From Massilia horti (lineage in GTDB: Bacteria; Pseudomonadota; Gammaproteobacteria; Burkholderiales; Burkholderiaceae_D): DNA of 45,376 nt. Positions 43,680-45,376 of the stretch are shown one piece after another. Location of the stretch: contig NZ_SPUM01000145.1 in the NCBI RefSeq assembly GCF_004614195.1, positions 1 through 45,376 on the forward strand, given 5' to 3'. Made by a program: the position numbers and the translations under genes. The notes beneath the pieces were generated by a model, which was not told the origin of the DNA, did not search any database, and worked only from the letters and a program-made list of their open reading frames with translations. Position 1 is the first letter of the stretch; every line of letters starts with the position of its first letter.

Positions 43680-43702
43680 GAGAGCGCAGACCAGGCGCCA
43701 TA
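43680..43702 (+). repeat. 23-bp direct repeat, right copy
   Basis: This matches 42344-42366 except for one base (GCGCCATA instead of GCCCCATA at the end). It begins 4 bp after the TPR stop codon and is non-coding here. Confidence 0.85.
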
Positions 43703-43778
43703 GCGCAAGCGGAGTTGCGCATGTTGAACATATGGCTGAAACTGGGCTCATCCGCAGATCAGGATTCGGCCATACGTC

Positions 43779-43909
43779 GTAGGGTGCGCACCTGTGCGCA
43801 CGCGGTCCGTTCGCAGGCTCGCGGCTGCACCACCGCGACGTAACGCTTGTAAACCCAGACGCGCAAACTCTATTCAACCGTACCGCGTGCGCACGGGTGC
43901 GCACCCTAC
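43779..43909. repeat. GTAG-type REP pair, copy A4, with a different body
   Basis: Both ends (GTAGGGTGCGCACCTGTGCG and CGCACGGGTGCGCACCCTAC) match the A family, but about 75 bp between them are unrelated to copies A1-A3. The gap 43676-43972 holds only this element and the 23-bp repeat. Confidence 0.8.
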
Positions 43910-43972
43910 GGGACAGCAGGCGCCAACATTCGTGGTGGCGGCCGCGCATCATAACCATAAAGGGAGAACACG

Positions 43973-44482
43973 ATGTCCAATACGCAGTTCCCGATCGAAG
44001 GCGCCTGCGACTGCCGCCACGTACGCTATCGGCTCACGAGCGCCCCACTGTTCGTGCACTGCTGCCATTGCCGCTGGTGCCAGCGCGAATCCGGCGCCTC
44101 GTTTGCCTTGAACGCGATGATCGAAGCCGACCATGTGGAACTGTTGGCCGGCGAGCCGCGGCTGGTGGATACGCCATCGGCCAGCGGCAACGGTCAAATG
44201 ATCGCGCGCTGCCCGCACTGCCTGGTTGCGCTGTGGAGCCACTATTCCAGCAACGGCCCCCTGGTGAGCTTCGTGCGCGTCGGAACGCTGGACCAGCCGG
44301 ACCTGCTGCCGCCCGATATCCACATCTTCACCACCTCCCGGCAGCCCTGGGTGGTGCTGCCGGCGGATACCCCGGCAGTGCCGGAATACTACGACCGCGA
44401 GCTGTACTGGCCGACCGAGAGCCTGAGGCGACGGATTGCGCTGTTGCCGCGGATCGAAGCGTACCAAGCCGCGCGGCGCTGA
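43973..44482 (+). CDS. GFA-fold zinc protein (glutathione-dependent formaldehyde-activating enzyme-like)
   Basis: The product has 169 residues. The GFA/CENP-V zinc pattern is present: GACDCRHVRYR (Cys12, Cys14), HCCHCRWCQRESGASF (Cys30, 31, 33, 36) and ARCPHCLVALWSHY (Cys80, 83). Founding members speed up the reaction of formaldehyde with glutathione, but most homologues are of unknown function, so no reaction is claimed. ATG 43973 follows an AAGGGAG ribosome binding site. A REP element begins 3 bp after the stop. Confidence 0.9.
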   Translation: MSNTQFPIEGACDCRHVRYRLTSAPLFVHCCHCRWCQRESGASFALNAMIEADHVELLAGEPRLVDTPSASGNGQMIARCPHCLVALWSHYSSNGPLVSFVRVGTLDQPDLLPPDIHIFTTSRQPWVVLPADTPAVPEYYDRELYWPTESLRRRIALLPRIEAYQAARR

Positions 44483-44485
44483 AGC

Positions 44486-44610
44486 GTAGGGTGGGCGGGT
44501 TTCCCGCCCACGCGTTCAACTAAACTGCAAACTGTTCAGATATGGCCGGCCATCGCTGAACGCGTGGGCGTTCGGCAGGCCACTGGCCAGCCTCACCCTG
44601 CCCACCCTAC
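44486..44610. repeat. GTAG-type REP pair, copy B2
   Basis: It opens GTAGGGTGGGCGGG TTT CCCGCCCAC and closes with GCCCACCCTAC. Inside, CACGCGTTCA is mirrored by TGAACGCGTG around an AT-richer centre. The opening hairpin is the same as copy B1 at 24199-24229. Confidence 0.8.
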
Positions 44611-44644
44611 GCCCAACGCAACCCGGCCAACGGTGACAGGGACG

Positions 44645-44674
44645 AAAAAAAGCCAGCGTCATGCTGGCTTTTTC
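44645..44674 (-). terminator. Rho-independent terminator after rpsJ
   Basis: On the minus strand AAAAAGCCAGC, loop ATGAC, GCTGGCTTTTTTT is a strong hairpin with a T run. It lies 37 bp after the rpsJ stop, so rpsJ transcription ends before the downstream ribosomal genes. Confidence 0.92.
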
Positions 44675-44711
44675 AGTGGCGGGCTCTCCCGCCAGTATCA
44701 AATTTGCAGGA

Positions 44712-45029
44712 TTACTGCAGCTTGATTTCGACGTCGACGCCAGCCGGCAGGTCCAGCTTCATCAGTGCGTCAACGGTCTTGTCGGTCGGGTCCACGATGT
44801 CCATCAGACGCTGGTGCGTACGGATTTCGAACTGGTCGCGCGAGGTTTTGTTCACGTGCGGGGAACGCAGCACGTCGAAACGCTGGATGCGGGTCGGCAG
44901 CGGAACCGGGCCCTTGACCACTGCGCCGGTGCGCTTGGCGGTATCGACGATTTCCAGTGCGGACTGGTCGATCAGCTTGTAGTCGAACGCTTTCAGGCGA
45001 ATGCGGATTTTCTGGTTGGGAGTGGACAT
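44712..45029 (-). CDS. rpsJ: 30S ribosomal protein S10 / NusE
   Basis: The product has 105 residues. S10 belongs to the 30S head and, as NusE, joins NusB in antitermination. KIRIRLKAFDYKLIDQSALE and GPVPLPTRIQRFDVLRSPHVNK are diagnostic. It normally leads the S10 operon into rplC; here a strong terminator follows and rplC lies 4 kb away. It is 216 bp downstream of tuf. Confidence 0.98.
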   Translation of the reverse strand: MSTPNQKIRIRLKAFDYKLIDQSALEIVDTAKRTGAVVKGPVPLPTRIQRFDVLRSPHVNKTSRDQFEIRTHQRLMDIVDPTDKTVDALMKLDLPAGVDVEIKLQ

Positions 45030-45106
45030 GCTATTTCCTTAATAAAGAACGAACCGGCTGGGCGCCGGCAATAAGTGTCTGGTCCTACTGTACAGCAAAG
45101 CGAGCA

Positions 45107-45115
45107 AGTATATCA
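45107..45115 (-). promoter_or_regulatory. Possible extended -10 promoter for rpsJ
   Basis: On the minus strand TGATATACT matches an extended -10 (TGnTATAAT type), 78 bp before the rpsJ start. No good -35 is visible. Confidence 0.35.
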
Positions 45116-45170
45116 CCAATTCAGAGGGGATCGATAAAAGTTCCGCCTCCTGTGGCCTTGCTTAAACGCC

Positions 45171-45199
45171 AGGGGCGGAACTGCAAGCTCCGCCCCTCT
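45171..45199 (-). other. Hairpin between tuf and rpsJ
   Basis: AGGGGCGGA and TCCGCCCCT form a perfect 9-bp stem around an 11-nt loop, 46 bp after the tuf stop. No T run follows on the minus strand, so it is either a Rho-assisted terminator or a processing or stability hairpin. Confidence 0.55.
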
Positions 45200-45245
45200 T
45201 GTTGCGCCGGACAGGGCTCACGCCCCGTCCGTTGATCGCGGCTGA

Positions 45246-45376
45246 TTAGTCAGCCAGGATCTTGGCAACCACGCCGGCGCCAACGGTACGGCCGCCTTCG
45301 CGGATTGCGAAACGCAGACCTTCTTCCATTGCGATCGGAGCGATCAGCTTGACGACGATCGACACGTTGTCGCCCG
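45246..45376 (-). CDS. tuf: Elongation factor Tu, C-terminal fragment (cut by window edge)
   Basis: Only the last 42 residues are in the window, from GDNVSIVVKLIAPIAMEEGL through RFAIREGGRTVGAGVVAKILAD to the stop. This is the end of domain 3 of EF-Tu, which brings aminoacyl-tRNA to the ribosome. The truncation is due to the window boundary, not a mutation. Its place before rpsJ matches the str/S10 order. Confidence 0.97.
   Translation of the reverse strand, partial: GDNVSIVVKLIAPIAMEEGLRFAIREGGRTVGAGVVAKILAD

Overview
The window looks like chromosomal core DNA of a high-GC betaproteobacterium, most likely Oxalobacteraceae (Massilia/Duganella/Janthinobacterium type). This rests on gene content and order: cyaY | lptM-lysA, msrPQ, a System II cytochrome c maturation pair (ccsB, resB) beside cytochrome c4, engB-hemB, and a ribosomal superoperon with infA between secY and rpmJ. 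The genus is inferred from recollection of protein families, not from a search.

Layout. 1-300: two GTAG-type REP pairs. 298-2194: frataxin gene cyaY, divergent from lptM-lysA (lipoprotein and lysine biosynthesis). 2284-5219: an Rpn/PD-(D/E)XK family protein and a DUF4153 membrane protein. 5199-10963 (minus): methionine sulfoxide repair (msrP, msrQ), cytochrome c assembly (ccsB, resB) and cytochrome c4. 11146-12904 (plus): engB and hemB. 13147-16161 (minus): an S9 peptidase and a TonB-like, single-span protein with a CxxC motif. 16368-22927 (minus): response regulator, sensor kinase, RND adaptor and RND permease, with a divergent Spy/CpxP-like chaperone gene at 23150. 23716-26138 (minus): an NTF2-like protein and dsbD.

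26460-40709 (all minus) carries the S10, spc and alpha ribosomal operons from rplC to rplQ, including secY, infA and rpoA. Spacing is tight, except at the S10/spc boundary (a promoter plus hairpins) and inside the alpha operon. There, three spacers of 216-227 bp hold strong hairpins, and one holds a dispersed palindromic repeat. 40710-44711 is an interruption of the usual rpsJ-rplC neighbourhood. It contains tRNA-Val, an MscS-type channel, a TPR protein flanked by a 23-bp direct repeat, a GFA-fold zinc protein and two REP pairs, with the three protein genes on the opposite strand. rpsJ and the 3' end of tuf close the window.

Themes. Several genes serve the cell envelope and its redox state: DsbD passes reductant to the periplasm, CcsB/ResB attach heme to cytochromes, HemB makes heme precursor, and MsrPQ repairs oxidised periplasmic proteins. 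The two-component/RND/Spy block looks like an envelope-stress response unit. I found no clearly new multi-gene defence or mobile system. The observations most worth following are the split S10 operon with its own rplC promoter, the TPR cassette between direct repeats, the hairpin-rich alpha-operon spacers, and two families of palindromic repeats.
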